Shown: in pieces, positions 33,008 through 43,241 of the stretch | How positions within the stretch are numbered: the stretch's first letter is position 1 | Layout: each line of letters opens with the position of its first letter | Assembly: GCA_913058255.1 (NCBI GenBank) | Contig: CAJXQU010000015.1 | Location: 1-52,640 of the forward strand | Reading direction: 5' to 3' | DNA from: an uncultured Pseudomonadota bacterium | Lineage (GTDB): Bacteria > Pseudomonadota > Gammaproteobacteria > CAJXQU01 | DNA: 52,640 nt | Program-made: the position numbers and the translations under genes | Notes under the pieces: model-generated | The model's database searches: none | What the model was told of the DNA's origin: nothing | The model's input: the letters and a program-made list of their open reading frames with translations, nothing else

Positions 33008-35584
33008 ATGCGACCCGATAAAATGACGACAAAATTCCAGCTGGCGATGGCCGATGCACAGAGTCTTGCATTAGGGCGAGATCATCAGTTTATAGAACCA
33101 TTACATTTATTGACCGCTTTGATGGATCAGGAAGGTGGTACTGTACGCCACGTGCTCGCACAGTCTGGCGTTAATGTGAATAGCTTGCGCTCTAAGCTTG
33201 GGGAATCGCTGGATCACATGGCGAGTGTTGAAGGGGCTGGTGGTGAAGTGCATCTTTCACGAGACTTGGAACGTTTGCTTAACCTAACTGACAAAATCGC
33301 ACAAAAACGTAAGGATCAATATATATCGAGCGAGCTTTTTGTGTTGGCCGTTTTAGATGATAAGAAAAATGCATTAGCACCGATATTGCAAGGCACCGGG
33401 GCGAATCGGAAAGCGGTGGAACAGTCTGTTGATACCATCCGTGGCGGCGAAGCTGTGAATGATCCTAACGCCGAAGAAAACCGTCAGGCGTTGGAAAAAT
33501 TCACCATTGATGTCACCGAACGTGCCGAACAAGGCAAGCTTGATCCGGTGATTGGTCGTGATGATGAAATCCGTCGCACCATTCAGGTTTTACAGCGTCG
33601 CACAAAAAACAATCCTGTTTTGATCGGTGAGCCCGGTGTTGGTAAAACTGCTATCGTTGAAGGCCTTGCACAACGGATCGTCAATGGTGAAGTGCCTGAA
33701 GGTTTGAAAAACAAACGTCTATTATCACTTGATATGGGAACCTTGATCGCGGGAGCAAAGTTTCGTGGCGAGTTTGAAGAACGTCTGAAATCTGTATTAA
33801 ACGATTTGTCCAAACAAGAAGGTCAAATTATTTTATTCATCGATGAACTTCACACCATGGTTGGCGCAGGAAAAGCCGAAGGCGCGATGGATGCCGGTAA
33901 TATGCTTAAACCTGCGTTGGCGCGTGGAGAACTGCATTGCGTCGGTGCAACAACGCTTAATGAATACCGTCAATACATTGAAAAAGATGCTGCTTTGGAA
34001 CGACGCTTTCAAAAGGTACAGGTTGATGAGCCTTCGGTTGAAGATACGATTGCGATATTACGGGGATTAAAAGAACGTTACGAAGTCCATCATGGTGTCG
34101 ATATTACTGATCCTGCCATTGTCGCCGCTGCGACCTTGTCACACCGTTATATTACTGATCGACAATTACCCGATAAAGCCATTGATTTAATCGATGAGGC
34201 TGGTAGCCGCATTCGTATGGAGATCGACTCCAAACCAGAATCAATGGATAAGCTTGATCGCCGTTTGATCCAGCTCAAAATCGAACGTGAAGCGCTGAAA
34301 AAAGAAAAAGACGAAGCCTCAATTAACCGACTCTCAACATTAGAAGAAGAGATAGAAAAGCTGGAGCGCGAATTCTCTGATCTGGAAGAAGTTTGGAAGT
34401 CAGAAAAAGCGGCTGTGCAAGGCTCTCAACATATTAAAGAAGAGCTGGAACGTGCTCGTTTAGAATATGAAAATGCCAATCGAGCGGGCGATTTAAATCG
34501 AATGTCTGAACTGCAATATGGCACCATTCCTGAATTAGAAAAGCAACTGGATATGGCGGCGCAAGCTGAAATGCAGGACATGCAATTGTTACGCAATAAG
34601 GTCGGCGAAGAAGAAGTTGCGGAGGTGGTGTCTAAGTGGACAGGTATCCCTATCTCAAAAATGCTCGAAGGTGAACGTGACAAGTTATTACGCATGGAAG
34701 AAGCCTTGCATAAACGTGTTGTCGGTCAGGATAAAGCTGTAATGGCGGTGGCCGATGCCATTCGACGCTCGCGTGCAGGCTTGGCTGATCCGAATAGACC
34801 TAATGGTTCGTTCTTATTTTTGGGCCCGACAGGCGTTGGTAAAACAGAATTATGTAAAGCGTTGGCGGAATTTCTCTTCGATACCGAGGATGCGATGGTT
34901 CGAATCGACATGTCAGAGTTCATGGAGAAACATTCCGTCGCACGATTAGTTGGTGCACCTCCGGGTTATGTTGGTTATGAAGAAGGCGGCTATCTGACTG
35001 AAGCCATTCGCCGTAAACCCTACTCAGTGATTTTAATGGACGAGGTGGAAAAAGCTCATCCCGATGTTTTTAATATCTTATTGCAGGTCTTGGATGATGG
35101 TCGCTTAACTGATGGCCAAGGTCGTACGGTAGATTTCAAAAATACCGTCATCGTTATGACATCAAACTTAGGTTCGGAAAAGATCCAAGAAATGACCGGC
35201 GATGATCAATACGATGACATGGTGAAAGCGGTAATGGAAAATGTTTCACAGCATTTTCGACCCGAGTTTATCAATCGAATTGATGAGACGGTAGTCTTCC
35301 ATTCGCTAGGCAAAGAACAAATTCGTTCGATTGCCGAGGTACAGATTGAGCTGTTACGTGATCGTTTACACGAGCAAAACCTAGAGTTTGAGATCAGCGA
35401 AGCAGCTTTGGATAAACTTGGTGAAGCTGGGTTTGATCCTGTCTATGGAGCACGTCCTTTAAAACGGGCCATCCAACAATATCTGGAAACACCTTTGTCG
35501 AAAGATCTACTGGCTGGCAACTTCACTTCAGGACAAACCATTAAGGTCGATCTGCAAGATGGTGAGTTGCTATTCTCTCATTAA
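33008..35584 (+). CDS. clpB: ATP-dependent disaggregase ClpB
   Basis: Hsp100 chaperone that rescues aggregated proteins with DnaK; cytoplasmic hexamer. The 858-residue length is normal. The N domain (residues 1-145) is followed by AAA1 with Walker A GEPGVGKT (near 206), ILFIDELHT and the arginine-finger region. The middle coiled-coil domain (about 405-525) comes next, then AAA2 with GPTGVGKT (near 605), the [14 protein letters not shown] pore loop and [13 protein letters not shown]. It has a strong AAGGAG ribosome-binding site and is followed by a good intrinsic terminator, so it is monocistronic. Confidence 0.98.
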   Translation: MRPDKMTTKFQLAMADAQSLALGRDHQFIEPLHLLTALMDQEGGTVRHVLAQSGVNVNSLRSKLGESLDHMASVEGAGGEVHLSRDLERLLNLTDKIAQKRKDQYISSELFVLAVLDDKKNALAPILQGTGANRKAVEQSVDTIRGGEAVNDPNAEENRQALEKFTIDVTERAEQGKLDPVIGRDDEIRRTIQVLQRRTKNNPVLIGEPGVGKTAIVEGLAQRIVNGEVPEGLKNKRLLSLDMGTLIAGAKFRGEFEERLKSVLNDLSKQEGQIILFIDELHTMVGAGKAEGAMDAGNMLKPALARGELHCVGATTLNEYRQYIEKDAALERRFQKVQVDEPSVEDTIAILRGLKERYEVHHGVDITDPAIVAAATLSHRYITDRQLPDKAIDLIDEAGSRIRMEIDSKPESMDKLDRRLIQLKIEREALKKEKDEASINRLSTLEEEIEKLEREFSDLEEVWKSEKAAVQGSQHIKEELERARLEYENANRAGDLNRMSELQYGTIPELEKQLDMAAQAEMQDMQLLRNKVGEEEVAEVVSKWTGIPISKMLEGERDKLLRMEEALHKRVVGQDKAVMAVADAIRRSRAGLADPNRPNGSFLFLGPTGVGKTELCKALAEFLFDTEDAMVRIDMSEFMEKHSVARLVGAPPGYVGYEEGGYLTEAIRRKPYSVILMDEVEKAHPDVFNILLQVLDDGRLTDGQGRTVDFKNTVIVMTSNLGSEKIQEMTGDDQYDDMVKAVMENVSQHFRPEFINRIDETVVFHSLGKEQIRSIAEVQIELLRDRLHEQNLEFEISEAALDKLGEAGFDPVYGARPLKRAIQQYLETPLSKDLLAGNFTSGQTIKVDLQDGELLFSH

Positions 35585-35599
35585 TTATTAAGTAATATC

Positions 35600-35645
35600 A
35601 GCGTGTAGCGGATTGTCAGCTTCTTTCCAGTACACGCTCTTTTTT
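35600..35645 (+). terminator. Rho-independent terminator of clpB
   Basis: AGCGTGTA (35600-35607) pairs exactly with TACACGCT (35631-35638), followed directly by CTTTTTT. The loop is long (23 bases) but can fold further. It starts 15 bp after the clpB stop. Confidence 0.85.
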
Positions 35646-35659
35646 AAAGAATCTAATAA

Positions 35660-36346
35660 ATGAAAAAAATAATCATCATACTGCTTATTATTTGCGGTAT
35701 ATTTTTTATCCTCTATCAACAAGCGGATAAAAAAAATCGTTCTACAGAAAGGCTCACTGATCTGCCATGGATGGTCACTATAAACCCTGATGGTAGCTCG
35801 ACAGTTTTCTCACAAACACTCGGCAAAAGTACGCTCAATGACTTTCAAACTCACGTAAAAAGACAGCCTCAGATCAGTCTGTTTCGCGATCAAGATACTT
35901 CTTTTTCATTAGAAGCCATGTTCGAAAAAATTGATCTAAGCGGTATTATCAGCACTGTTATTCTTGAGCTTGATCTAACGGAAAAGGAACTCAAAGTGTT
36001 AGAAAAATCTGCACTCCGGCGTAAAGTCATGCCATCAGGCTCCTATCAACTAACGCTTTCTAACGAAGTTATAGCAACGTTATCTAACAAGATAGTAAAA
36101 AGTCTTAGTTATACACCAACATCGGTTCGCTTAGATGCTGAGATGATCAAACTACGATTTGGTGAACCTGCCGAGATCATCAAAATCGATGAAGAGATCA
36201 GCCACTTTATTTATCCACCACTGGGATTGGGTATCATCCTCAACCTCAGAAAACGCGGAAAAGAGGTTTTTCAATACCTAAACCCTGCTGACTTTGATCG
36301 GTTAAAAGAAAAACTGTATGGTAAGCCCCTCAAAATAACCGACTAA
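35660..36346 (+). CDS. Membrane-anchored protein of unknown function
   Basis: I do not recognise this 228-residue protein. It starts MKKIIIILLIICGIFFILY, an N-terminal membrane anchor or uncleaved signal, with no lipobox cysteine in the right place, followed by a Lys/Asn-rich linker and a soluble domain probably in the periplasm. The C-terminal part (about 165-222) contains RFGEPAEIIKIDEEISHFIY, then PPLGLGIILNLR and FQYLNPADF, reminiscent of small outer-membrane-assembly lipoproteins of the SmpA type, but I cannot assign it. It lies 14 bp past the clpB terminator and 24 bp before the SlyD-like gene. Confidence 0.75.
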   Translation: MKKIIIILLIICGIFFILYQQADKKNRSTERLTDLPWMVTINPDGSSTVFSQTLGKSTLNDFQTHVKRQPQISLFRDQDTSFSLEAMFEKIDLSGIISTVILELDLTEKELKVLEKSALRRKVMPSGSYQLTLSNEVIATLSNKIVKSLSYTPTSVRLDAEMIKLRFGEPAEIIKIDEEISHFIYPPLGLGIILNLRKRGKEVFQYLNPADFDRLKEKLYGKPLKITD

Positions 36347-36370
36347 CTAAATGATTACTAAGAGAGCACT

Positions 36371-36853
36371 ATGAAAATTGCTGAGAATTCAGTCGCGACA
36401 ATCGACTACACTCTAAAAGATGATGAAGACGTCGTCATCGATCAATCTTCGGATGGAAACTTTGCATACCTACACAATGGCCAAAACATCATTCCAGGTT
36501 TGGAAGCTGCATTACTAGGTAAAGCGGCTGGTGATAAGGTCGAAGTAACCGTTGAACCAGCGCAAGCATATGGTGAAAAAGATCTTGCTCAAATCCAACG
36601 TGTACCTCGCGATATGTTCCCTGCCGAAGCCGATATTCAACCTGGAATGCAATTCCAAGGTGAGTCACCTGATGGCCAGATGTCTGTTGTCACGGTTTCT
36701 GATATCGATGGGGATGAAGTTGTTGTAGACGGCAATCATCCACTTGCTGGTTTGACACTTCACTTTGATGTGAGCGTTGTCGATGTTCGTGAAGCATCAG
36801 CGGAAGAACTTGAACATGGCCATGTCCATGGACCAGGTGGCCACGCTCACTAA
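36371..36853 (+). CDS. slyD: SlyD-like FKBP-type peptidyl-prolyl isomerase
   Basis: Cytoplasmic prolyl isomerase/chaperone of 160 residues. The FKBP core (ATIDYTLKDDEDVVIDQS, IIPGLEAALLGKAAGDK, EPAQAYGEKD, HPLAGLTLHFDVSVVDVR) is interrupted by the insert-in-flap domain (about 70-125), as in SlyD. The short tail HGHVHGPGGHAH retains some metal-binding histidines but lacks the long Cys/His-rich tail of E. coli SlyD. A strong hairpin follows the stop. Confidence 0.92.
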   Translation: MKIAENSVATIDYTLKDDEDVVIDQSSDGNFAYLHNGQNIIPGLEAALLGKAAGDKVEVTVEPAQAYGEKDLAQIQRVPRDMFPAEADIQPGMQFQGESPDGQMSVVTVSDIDGDEVVVDGNHPLAGLTLHFDVSVVDVREASAEELEHGHVHGPGGHAH

Positions 36854-36886
36854 ATAACCTCAGCTCGGATACAACAGAGGTTATTT
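36852..36886. terminator. Bidirectional terminator between slyD and lpoA
   Basis: A perfect 10-bp inverted repeat (AAATAACCTC, 36852-36861; GAGGTTATTT, 36877-36886) lies exactly between two convergent genes. The arms end in short A/T runs on both sides, so it can serve both transcripts. Confidence 0.75.
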
Positions 36887-36890
36887 AAAA

Positions 36891-38774
36891 TTAAGGTAGC
36901 AGCTTAGGCTCACCTTTTTTGAATACCGCACAATCAAGATGACGCCAGATCTGACCTGATGATCTTGCGCTTAATCGGCCAGTTTTACCGGGTACTTCTG
37001 TGCCCGGTGAGCTAGTCAAGCCATGTAGCTCATTCACCAGCAAATAAGCATCTGTGCCCAACGCAGATAATCGTCGCTGACTTAAATCTCCTGATAATCG
37101 ACTTGGCATATCACAAAAGACTAGGCCTTCAAGATCTTTATCCATCGCAAGATCCGGCTGATTATAAACCCGTGCAGTGGTGTAAACCGGTAAATCAAAT
37201 GCACGATGTAATTGAACAATAGGTCGAACAATTCTTGAGTCTCGTGGTGATGCTGTGAAAAAGATCATGTCGATCTGCTGTTGATTATTTGACTGACGTT
37301 GAGTGCCTTTACGCACGTCTTCCCATAAGGGGTCAGAACTACCCGCGCGAAGTAAATTTTTCATCACCTGACTGATCGTGTTTGATTTTGGTTCAAAAGA
37401 ATCATAAGCCACCACCTGCCCGCCTTCTTGCTCTAAGGCAGCCATAAAGGCATTTGCAATACGTTCGCCGATAGCATCTTCTGAGGCTAAAACAACGGCT
37501 CGATAATGACCATCAACAATAGCTCGTCTAGCAACTTCAGCCGCTTCATTTTCAGGACTCAGACCAAACTGAAACAAGCCTTCCATTCCGACCGTTCCAT
37601 CTGGAAGCGTGTTTAAAGCCAAAATCGGTACACCTACATTAGCTGTCGCAATCAAGCTAGATAAAACTGATTTTTGTAATGGCCCAATTATCATTTCAGC
37701 ACCATCAACAACGGCTTGATTCACAATATCTGACAATGTATGTGAGACATCTGCAGAGTCATAGACCTTATAATTCACATTCGCCGCATATGAATTATTG
37801 GCTGCACTACGGAAACCACTAAGCACCGATTGACCGGCATTTGCATAATGGCCAGATAATGGCAGTAGTAAGGCCACGTTTCGAGGCGTTCCCTCTAGGA
37901 CTGTCCCTGTATACATGCCATTTTTTGAATCTGGTGTCGATGGATCACTTTCGATAAAAAAAAGAATATCTTCTGTCGCAGGATGCCCGGGGTATGTCTC
38001 TTTCCAAACATCAAGCTCACTCCGGCTTCCAGCCGTTGCAACCTCTGATCCTTGGTAGTTACCTTTTTTGACAATAGCAGCTAAAGACCACCAGCCAGCA
38101 TCATCTTGCGTCATTCCTGACGGGGGTGAAAAAATATCTTGGCGTGGCATCTTCTGAAGCTGATTCCAGATCCATTGATGATTCAAGGTTCTCTCTTCCG
38201 ATATAGTAATAAATGGATCTACGTCGATTCGTTCCATTACCGCGTCAATATTACGCTTTAGTCCTAACCAAGCATCAGCACGAACCATCCCCAAACGTAC
38301 TTGAGTATCTAGGCTCATCCCTGCCGCATCACGAGGCAACAGACCAAACGCATCTCTTGCTCTTGCCTCATTAATATCAATTTGAGCTTGAACAATTTTA
38401 TAAAGAAGGCGTTGCTCCTTATTAAAGTCTGCGGTGTTTAATTTTTTTAACCCAGCTCTGGCTGACTTATTCTCTCCAGCACGCGCATGAGAATCGGCTG
38501 TTCTAAGTAAATAATCTTGACTTAAACTTGTAGACTCTGATCTTCCTGCCAGCTTTTTATAAAGAGCCGCTGCCTCGCTGTACTCACCTCGTGAATAATA
38601 AGTGTCCGCTTTTATGGCTAATGAATTCAACGCCGCTCGTTCTTGCCTAATCTGCTTATCTTCAATAGCAACATCGCGAACAGATTGAGAGTTACAAGCA
38701 ACGAGTGTTGAACTGATGAATATGGCAAGAAATCGCCACCGCACTAATTTTCCCTTCATAATCTTATTTTTCAT
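36891..38774 (-). CDS. lpoA: Penicillin-binding protein activator LpoA (LppC family)
   Basis: Outer-membrane lipoprotein that activates the peptidoglycan synthase PBP1A from the outer membrane. The 627-residue precursor has lipobox STLVAC (Cys 27). An N-terminal TPR-like helical part (about 40-280; ADTYYSRGEYSEAAALYKKL) is followed by a periplasmic-binding-protein-like domain starting at RNVALLLPLSGHYANAGQ and including GAEMIIGPLQK and DMIFFTASPRDSR. In E. coli lpoA neighbours rsmI and yraN; here it is translationally coupled (ATGA overlap) to an AEC-family carrier, an unusual pairing. Confidence 0.92.
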   Translation of the reverse strand: MKNKIMKGKLVRWRFLAIFISSTLVACNSQSVRDVAIEDKQIRQERAALNSLAIKADTYYSRGEYSEAAALYKKLAGRSESTSLSQDYLLRTADSHARAGENKSARAGLKKLNTADFNKEQRLLYKIVQAQIDINEARARDAFGLLPRDAAGMSLDTQVRLGMVRADAWLGLKRNIDAVMERIDVDPFITISEERTLNHQWIWNQLQKMPRQDIFSPPSGMTQDDAGWWSLAAIVKKGNYQGSEVATAGSRSELDVWKETYPGHPATEDILFFIESDPSTPDSKNGMYTGTVLEGTPRNVALLLPLSGHYANAGQSVLSGFRSAANNSYAANVNYKVYDSADVSHTLSDIVNQAVVDGAEMIIGPLQKSVLSSLIATANVGVPILALNTLPDGTVGMEGLFQFGLSPENEAAEVARRAIVDGHYRAVVLASEDAIGERIANAFMAALEQEGGQVVAYDSFEPKSNTISQVMKNLLRAGSSDPLWEDVRKGTQRQSNNQQQIDMIFFTASPRDSRIVRPIVQLHRAFDLPVYTTARVYNQPDLAMDKDLEGLVFCDMPSRLSGDLSQRRLSALGTDAYLLVNELHGLTSSPGTEVPGKTGRLSARSSGQIWRHLDCAVFKKGEPKLLP

Positions 38775-39655
38775 CCAAATTTTGGTAAAGCATACACTAA
38801 AGCTAATGGGATTGAGATTAGTGAAAATGCATTTGCGATCAAAACAATAGCGGCAACTCGTGCTGGCTCTTGATCATAATGTTCTGCAAACATGAAGTTC
38901 ATCACAGCGGGCGGTAATGCCCCAAACATAAATAAAACGCCTTGCTGCATCTTTGTCATTTCTATAAACGGTAATGCTATCAGAACAGTTACGATACCTA
39001 TTACGGGAGCTAAAATGCCCGAAATTAATCCAAGATGCCACTCAGATAGATCGACATCAGCCAGCCTAACTCCAAGCGCAAATAACATTAGTGGAATACA
39101 GATCTCTCCTAACATATCGATTGGTTTCATAACCGTTTCGCTGATCTGAAAATCCGTCACGCTCACTAAAATAGCGGCTATGACGGCAAGCACCATAGGC
39201 GAAAATAGCTGTTGTAGGATGTGAGATCGTCGATCCAATAAGTAACTTCCCAAGGAAATATGCAAAAAGGTACTGACTAGAAAAACAACAATGCTGGCAG
39301 GAAAGGCCTCTTCTCCAAATGCCATCACCGTTAATGGCAGTCCCATATTGCCAGAGTTACCGAACATCATTGGCGGGCAAAACGTTTTCGGATCAATCTT
39401 CAATAGTTTAGCAACAGGCCAAGCGAGAACACCTGAAATGATTGTCACGAGTGCAGCGCCAATCGCCAAGTTTACATATAGCCCTGCATTTTCGGCCTGT
39501 CGTATCAAGACGCCAAATAATAATGCAGGAATAAAAACATCCATATTTAGGCGGTTTGGTAAGCTCATATCTGGTAAATAGCGCTTACCATAAAACATAC
39601 CGACAAAGACAATGGCAAAAATAGGGAAAATTATTTCAAAAATACGTAAGGTCAT
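38771..39655 (-). CDS. AEC-family (auxin efflux carrier-like) transporter
   Basis: Inner-membrane transporter of 294 residues with about ten hydrophobic segments. The family features are FGNSGNMGLPLTVMAFG near residues 98-114, the conserved N-terminal half motif with discontinuous helix, and a matching second-half region FMFGALPPAVMNFMFAEHY. Substrates of bacterial AEC carriers are mostly organic acids; none can be assigned here. It starts 70 bp from the divergent dapF and overlaps lpoA by 4 bp. Confidence 0.88.
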   Translation of the reverse strand: MTLRIFEIIFPIFAIVFVGMFYGKRYLPDMSLPNRLNMDVFIPALLFGVLIRQAENAGLYVNLAIGAALVTIISGVLAWPVAKLLKIDPKTFCPPMMFGNSGNMGLPLTVMAFGEEAFPASIVVFLVSTFLHISLGSYLLDRRSHILQQLFSPMVLAVIAAILVSVTDFQISETVMKPIDMLGEICIPLMLFALGVRLADVDLSEWHLGLISGILAPVIGIVTVLIALPFIEMTKMQQGVLFMFGALPPAVMNFMFAEHYDQEPARVAAIVLIANAFSLISIPLALVYALPKFG

Positions 39656-39725
39656 AATGGGGTATTGTCCCGATAATCTACAACCACCACAAGCATTAAG
39701 CGGCTGTTTTCGCTATCATATCAAC

Positions 39726-40556
39726 ATGAGAATACCTTTTACAAAAATGCATGGCCTCGGCAATGATTTTGTCGTCATCGATGCAATAACAAATCCTGTA
39801 ACACTCACGACTGAAAATATCCGCTTTTTGGCTAATCGTCATTTCGGTATTGGCTGCGACCAATTGCTATTACTTGAACCTCCATCATCCCCAACTGCCG
39901 ATGTCAATTATCGGATTTTTAATGCTGATGGTGGTGAAGTAGAACAATGTGGTAACGGCGCTCGCTGTGCGGCTGTTTATTTAAAATCTAGCGGTCAAGT
40001 TAACAAAGATGAGATTATTGCTGAAACAGCAAATGGCGTGATCAAACTTTATTGTCAAGATGATGGTCAAGTGCTTGTCGACATGGGAACCCCGCGTTTA
40101 GAACCTGCAACTATACCGATAAAAGCCGATCAAACGGCCCTGCTCTATCAAATCAATGTTGAAGGTGAAACGCTGGAACTTGCTGCCGTGTCGATGGGTA
40201 ATCCACATGCGGTCCTTCTCGTCGAAAATATCGACACCGCATTGGTTGAACAGCTAGGCCCCTTACTTGAATCACATACGTTTTTTCCAGAACGAGTCAA
40301 TGTCGGTTTTATGCAAATAATTGATCGGAACAATATTCGTTTACGTGTCTTTGAACGTGGTGTTGGTGAGACCTTAGCCTGTGGCACTGGCGCTTGTGCC
40401 GCTGTTGTTGCTGGTAATATTCAAAATCTATTAGAAAGTAATGTAACCGTCGAATTACCTGGAGGACAGCTAGAAATTAGCTGGGCTGGAGAAGAACAAT
40501 CGGTCTTAATGACAGGACCGGCAACAAACGTGTTTGAAGGAGTTGTCAATTTATGA
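39726..40556 (+). CDS. dapF: Diaminopimelate epimerase DapF
   Basis: Converts LL- to meso-diaminopimelate for lysine and peptidoglycan synthesis; cofactor-independent. The 276-residue protein shows MRIPFTKMHGLGNDFVVID at the N terminus, the catalytic cysteines in EQCGNGARC and ETLACGTGACAA, and SMGNPHAV. The open frame extends to 39612, but that would overlap the divergent carrier gene and place 38 unrelated residues before the conserved start, so ATG 39726 is chosen. It overlaps the DUF484 gene by 4 bp, part of the conserved dapF-DUF484-xerC order. Confidence 0.97.
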   Translation: MRIPFTKMHGLGNDFVVIDAITNPVTLTTENIRFLANRHFGIGCDQLLLLEPPSSPTADVNYRIFNADGGEVEQCGNGARCAAVYLKSSGQVNKDEIIAETANGVIKLYCQDDGQVLVDMGTPRLEPATIPIKADQTALLYQINVEGETLELAAVSMGNPHAVLLVENIDTALVEQLGPLLESHTFFPERVNVGFMQIIDRNNIRLRVFERGVGETLACGTGACAAVVAGNIQNLLESNVTVELPGGQLEISWAGEEQSVLMTGPATNVFEGVVNL

Positions 40557-41257
40557 GCGTACAAAAAACTATGACCATTGAAGATAACGCAGAGGGTGTA
40601 GAAGCGGTTGTTAACTTCTTGCGAGAGCATCCGAGTCTATTAGTAGAACATCCTGATTTACTATCAGAAATGATCATTCCACATGCCACTGGAGTAGCAA
40701 CTTCACTCGTCGAACGTCAAGTGTCTGTATTACGAGAACAAGTTCGTCAATACAAACATCAGTTACAAGACCTCGTAGAAATCGCCACTGAAAATGGTTT
40801 GCTCAATGAGCGTTTGCATTTATTAGCCGTAAAACTCATCGAATCCACCGATTTAGCATCTCTAATCGCCTGTATAAAAAGGACGCTGGTCTCAGACTTC
40901 AAAGCCGACAAGATTGTTCTTAAAATCCTTGCTGAGCATTCTGAAAATAAGACTGAGTTTGTGGGGTTAGACTGGCCCGAAAAAAACTTATTTACTGAAG
41001 CATTTAAGCAAAAAAAACCACTCTGTGGCCGCCTTAAAGAAGATCAACATAAAACAATGTTTGCTGATGAACTACCAGAGTATGGCTCATCGGTTTTGAT
41101 CCCTTTATTTGGAAACGACTGGTCAGGGTTACTCACCATCGGCAGCCAAAACCCTGAACGTTACCAAGAAGATATGGGCACTGAAATTTTAACGCAGATG
41201 GCTGACATTGTGACGCTTGCCTTGAACTCTCATGTCAATCCTAACATCGAAAATTAA
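40553..41257 (+). CDS. DUF484 family protein
   Basis: Cytoplasmic protein of 234 residues. The N terminus FLREHPSLLVEHPDLLSEM is the DUF484 hallmark. It is followed by a coiled coil (VERQVSVLREQVRQYKHQL) and a GAF-like C-terminal domain (about 100-228; SSVLIPLFGNDWSGLLTIGS). The biochemical role of the family is not known. Position between dapF and xerC is conserved in gammaproteobacteria, and the start overlaps dapF by 4 bp. Confidence 0.93.
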   Translation: MSVQKTMTIEDNAEGVEAVVNFLREHPSLLVEHPDLLSEMIIPHATGVATSLVERQVSVLREQVRQYKHQLQDLVEIATENGLLNERLHLLAVKLIESTDLASLIACIKRTLVSDFKADKIVLKILAEHSENKTEFVGLDWPEKNLFTEAFKQKKPLCGRLKEDQHKTMFADELPEYGSSVLIPLFGNDWSGLLTIGSQNPERYQEDMGTEILTQMADIVTLALNSHVNPNIEN

Positions 41258-41268
41258 TAAATAATTCA

Positions 41269-42159
41269 GTGAGCCTTGAACCACCACTAAATATTTTTTT
41301 ATTACAACTTTCTGATCTTTCAGAAAATACGCGCTCGGCTTATCAACGTGATATAGAATCATTAATCACTTTTCTAAACCTACACAATCTAACATCATGG
41401 CACGATGTTGGAATAGCTGAGATTAGACGTTTTATTGCTACTCGGCATCGACAAGGAGTGAGCGGAAGAAGCTTGCAACGTAACTTGTCATCCATTCGGC
41501 GATTTTTTAATTACTTGATTAATGAAGGCTTCCATATCTCTAATCCAGCAGATGTGATCAAGGCACCTAAATCACCACGAAAATTACCGAAGGTTTTGAA
41601 CGTCGACGAGACCAACACGCTGTTAGAGATTAAGGCGGATGACCCTACTTCAATTCGAGATCTGGCTATGATGGAGTTGATGTACTCTTCAGGTTTACGT
41701 GTATCCGAACTAGCCGGACTGGATATGACCGTTCTTGATCTAGCCAATGCTCAAATTCAGGTTTTGGGGAAAGGTAATAAACAACGACTCGCCCCTGTGG
41801 GCACAAAAGCAATTTCAGCATTGAAAGGCTGGCTAAAACATCGGGAGAAGTTTACAAAAGATGAAAATGATGCCGTTTTTCTGAATAGGAATGGCAAACG
41901 AATTTCTGTACGTTCCATACAGCAACGTTTTCGTCATTGGGGAGTCAAACAAGATCTAAAAAGTTCGCTACACCCGCATATGTTACGCCATTCTTTTGCC
42001 AGCCATATTCTTGAATCTTCAGGTGATCTACGTGCTGTTCAAGAATTGCTTGGTCATGCTGATATCAGTACGACACAGGTCTACACACATTTAGATTTTC
42101 AACGGCTGGCCCAAGTTTATGATCAAGCTCATCCGCGCGCACGCAAGAAAAAAGACTAG
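41269..42159 (+). CDS. xerC: Site-specific tyrosine recombinase XerC
   Basis: Recombinase that with XerD resolves chromosome dimers at dif. The 296-residue protein has the SAM-like N-terminal domain (LSENTRSAYQRDIESLITFL) and a catalytic domain. The latter carries Arg in SSGLRVSELAGL, Lys in GKGNKQR, HMLRHSFASHIL (His-x-x-Arg), LGHADISTTQVYTH (His and the nucleophilic Tyr). The start is GTG 41269, 11 bp after the DUF484 stop, with a weak ribosome-binding site. Its end overlaps the convergent deacetylase gene by 4 bp. Confidence 0.96.
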   Translation: MSLEPPLNIFLLQLSDLSENTRSAYQRDIESLITFLNLHNLTSWHDVGIAEIRRFIATRHRQGVSGRSLQRNLSSIRRFFNYLINEGFHISNPADVIKAPKSPRKLPKVLNVDETNTLLEIKADDPTSIRDLAMMELMYSSGLRVSELAGLDMTVLDLANAQIQVLGKGNKQRLAPVGTKAISALKGWLKHREKFTKDENDAVFLNRNGKRISVRSIQQRFRHWGVKQDLKSSLHPHMLRHSFASHILESSGDLRAVQELLGHADISTTQVYTHLDFQRLAQVYDQAHPRARKKKD

Positions 42160-43214
42160 TCGACAACCAACCTTTTAAACTTATTTGATAACGCAAACGG
42201 CGCACCGCTACAAAATAATCGTACATATTTTTGAGTTTGATAATCACCGTTCAAAGAGACTCGAGGCAAAGCCTGTAAATGTTCTGCATGCTCAGGAAAC
42301 AATACTGCTTTACGCGTCGTCGTCGAGGTAACAAAACCTAGTTCTTGCATGATATCAAACTCACGACGAGCGGCTGATCCGGCATCACCATAAGGATATG
42401 CGAAGTGTTTCGGAATTTCACCCAGTTGCTCGCGCAGAATTTCTCGTCCTCGACCCGCTTCTTCTTTAACGTGATCAACCGATAATTTCCGTAATGCATA
42501 GTGATTAATCGTATGTGCGCCAATAGTAACAAGCGGATGCTTATTCAACTCACGTACTTGATCCCAAGTCATCGAACATGAACGACACCAAGCTTGCCAG
42601 TCAACATTATACTGCTTGACCATATTTTCCGCTTCGGCATATTGCTCTTCATGTGGAAGCTTTCTCAGTGTCCAATAGATCGCATTGAACGCCGCATATT
42701 TTTCGGCTGTCGTTTTTGTTTTAAAATCGAAAATATGACCAGCAACGGTCATGTTGATATGACTATTTTTATTAATAATTTCTTCGAGAATATCCCACCA
42801 CAATAAAACCTCACCATCAGGAAAGCCAGTACACACATAAACGGTGAATGGTGCCTTATTTTTTTCAAATACAGGTAATGCAATTTCGAGATTATCAAGA
42901 TAACCATCATCAAGCGTAAAGGCTGCAAACTTACGATCGAATTGTTTATTTGTTAACCGCTCTTCGACTTCATCCAAAGAAATAATATCATAACCTAATT
43001 TACGAACCTGTTTGATCGTGGCATCTAAAAACTCGGGAGTGATTTCTAAAATTCTATTGGGACAAAAATCATTTTTATTAGCATCCGATCGAACATGATG
43101 CAGAGTAAAAATTACGCCAACACCACTCCAGTCTTTACTCAGTAAACGATAGGCCTGTGTATAATAGAGCACATCCAATGCACTACTCATTGCCAGTTTT
43201 TTTAATGGAGTCAT
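42156..43214 (-). CDS. Polysaccharide deacetylase (NodB-homology) family protein
   Basis: Carbohydrate esterase 4-type deacetylase of 352 residues, probably acting on an exopolysaccharide precursor or chain. NodB motifs are visible: FTLDDGYLDN (motif 1, catalytic and metal Asp), GAHTINHYAL (metal His-x4-His-type motif 2) and FAYPYGD (motif 3). No cleavable signal peptide is apparent, so it may act in the cytoplasm or at the membrane. It follows the GT4 gene by 27 bp and is probably co-transcribed with it. Its 3' end overlaps xerC by 4 bp. Confidence 0.9.
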   Translation of the reverse strand: MTPLKKLAMSSALDVLYYTQAYRLLSKDWSGVGVIFTLHHVRSDANKNDFCPNRILEITPEFLDATIKQVRKLGYDIISLDEVEERLTNKQFDRKFAAFTLDDGYLDNLEIALPVFEKNKAPFTVYVCTGFPDGEVLLWWDILEEIINKNSHINMTVAGHIFDFKTKTTAEKYAAFNAIYWTLRKLPHEEQYAEAENMVKQYNVDWQAWCRSCSMTWDQVRELNKHPLVTIGAHTINHYALRKLSVDHVKEEAGRGREILREQLGEIPKHFAYPYGDAGSAARREFDIMQELGFVTSTTTRKAVLFPEHAEHLQALPRVSLNGDYQTQKYVRLFCSGAPFALSNKFKRLVVD

Positions 43215-43241
43215 TTTTATTTCTTCCTTGAACGTCAGTGA

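Noticed and set aside
39612-39725. Extension of DapF by 38 residues
   Set aside because: It overlaps the divergent carrier gene and precedes the conserved MRIPFTKMHGLGNDF start.
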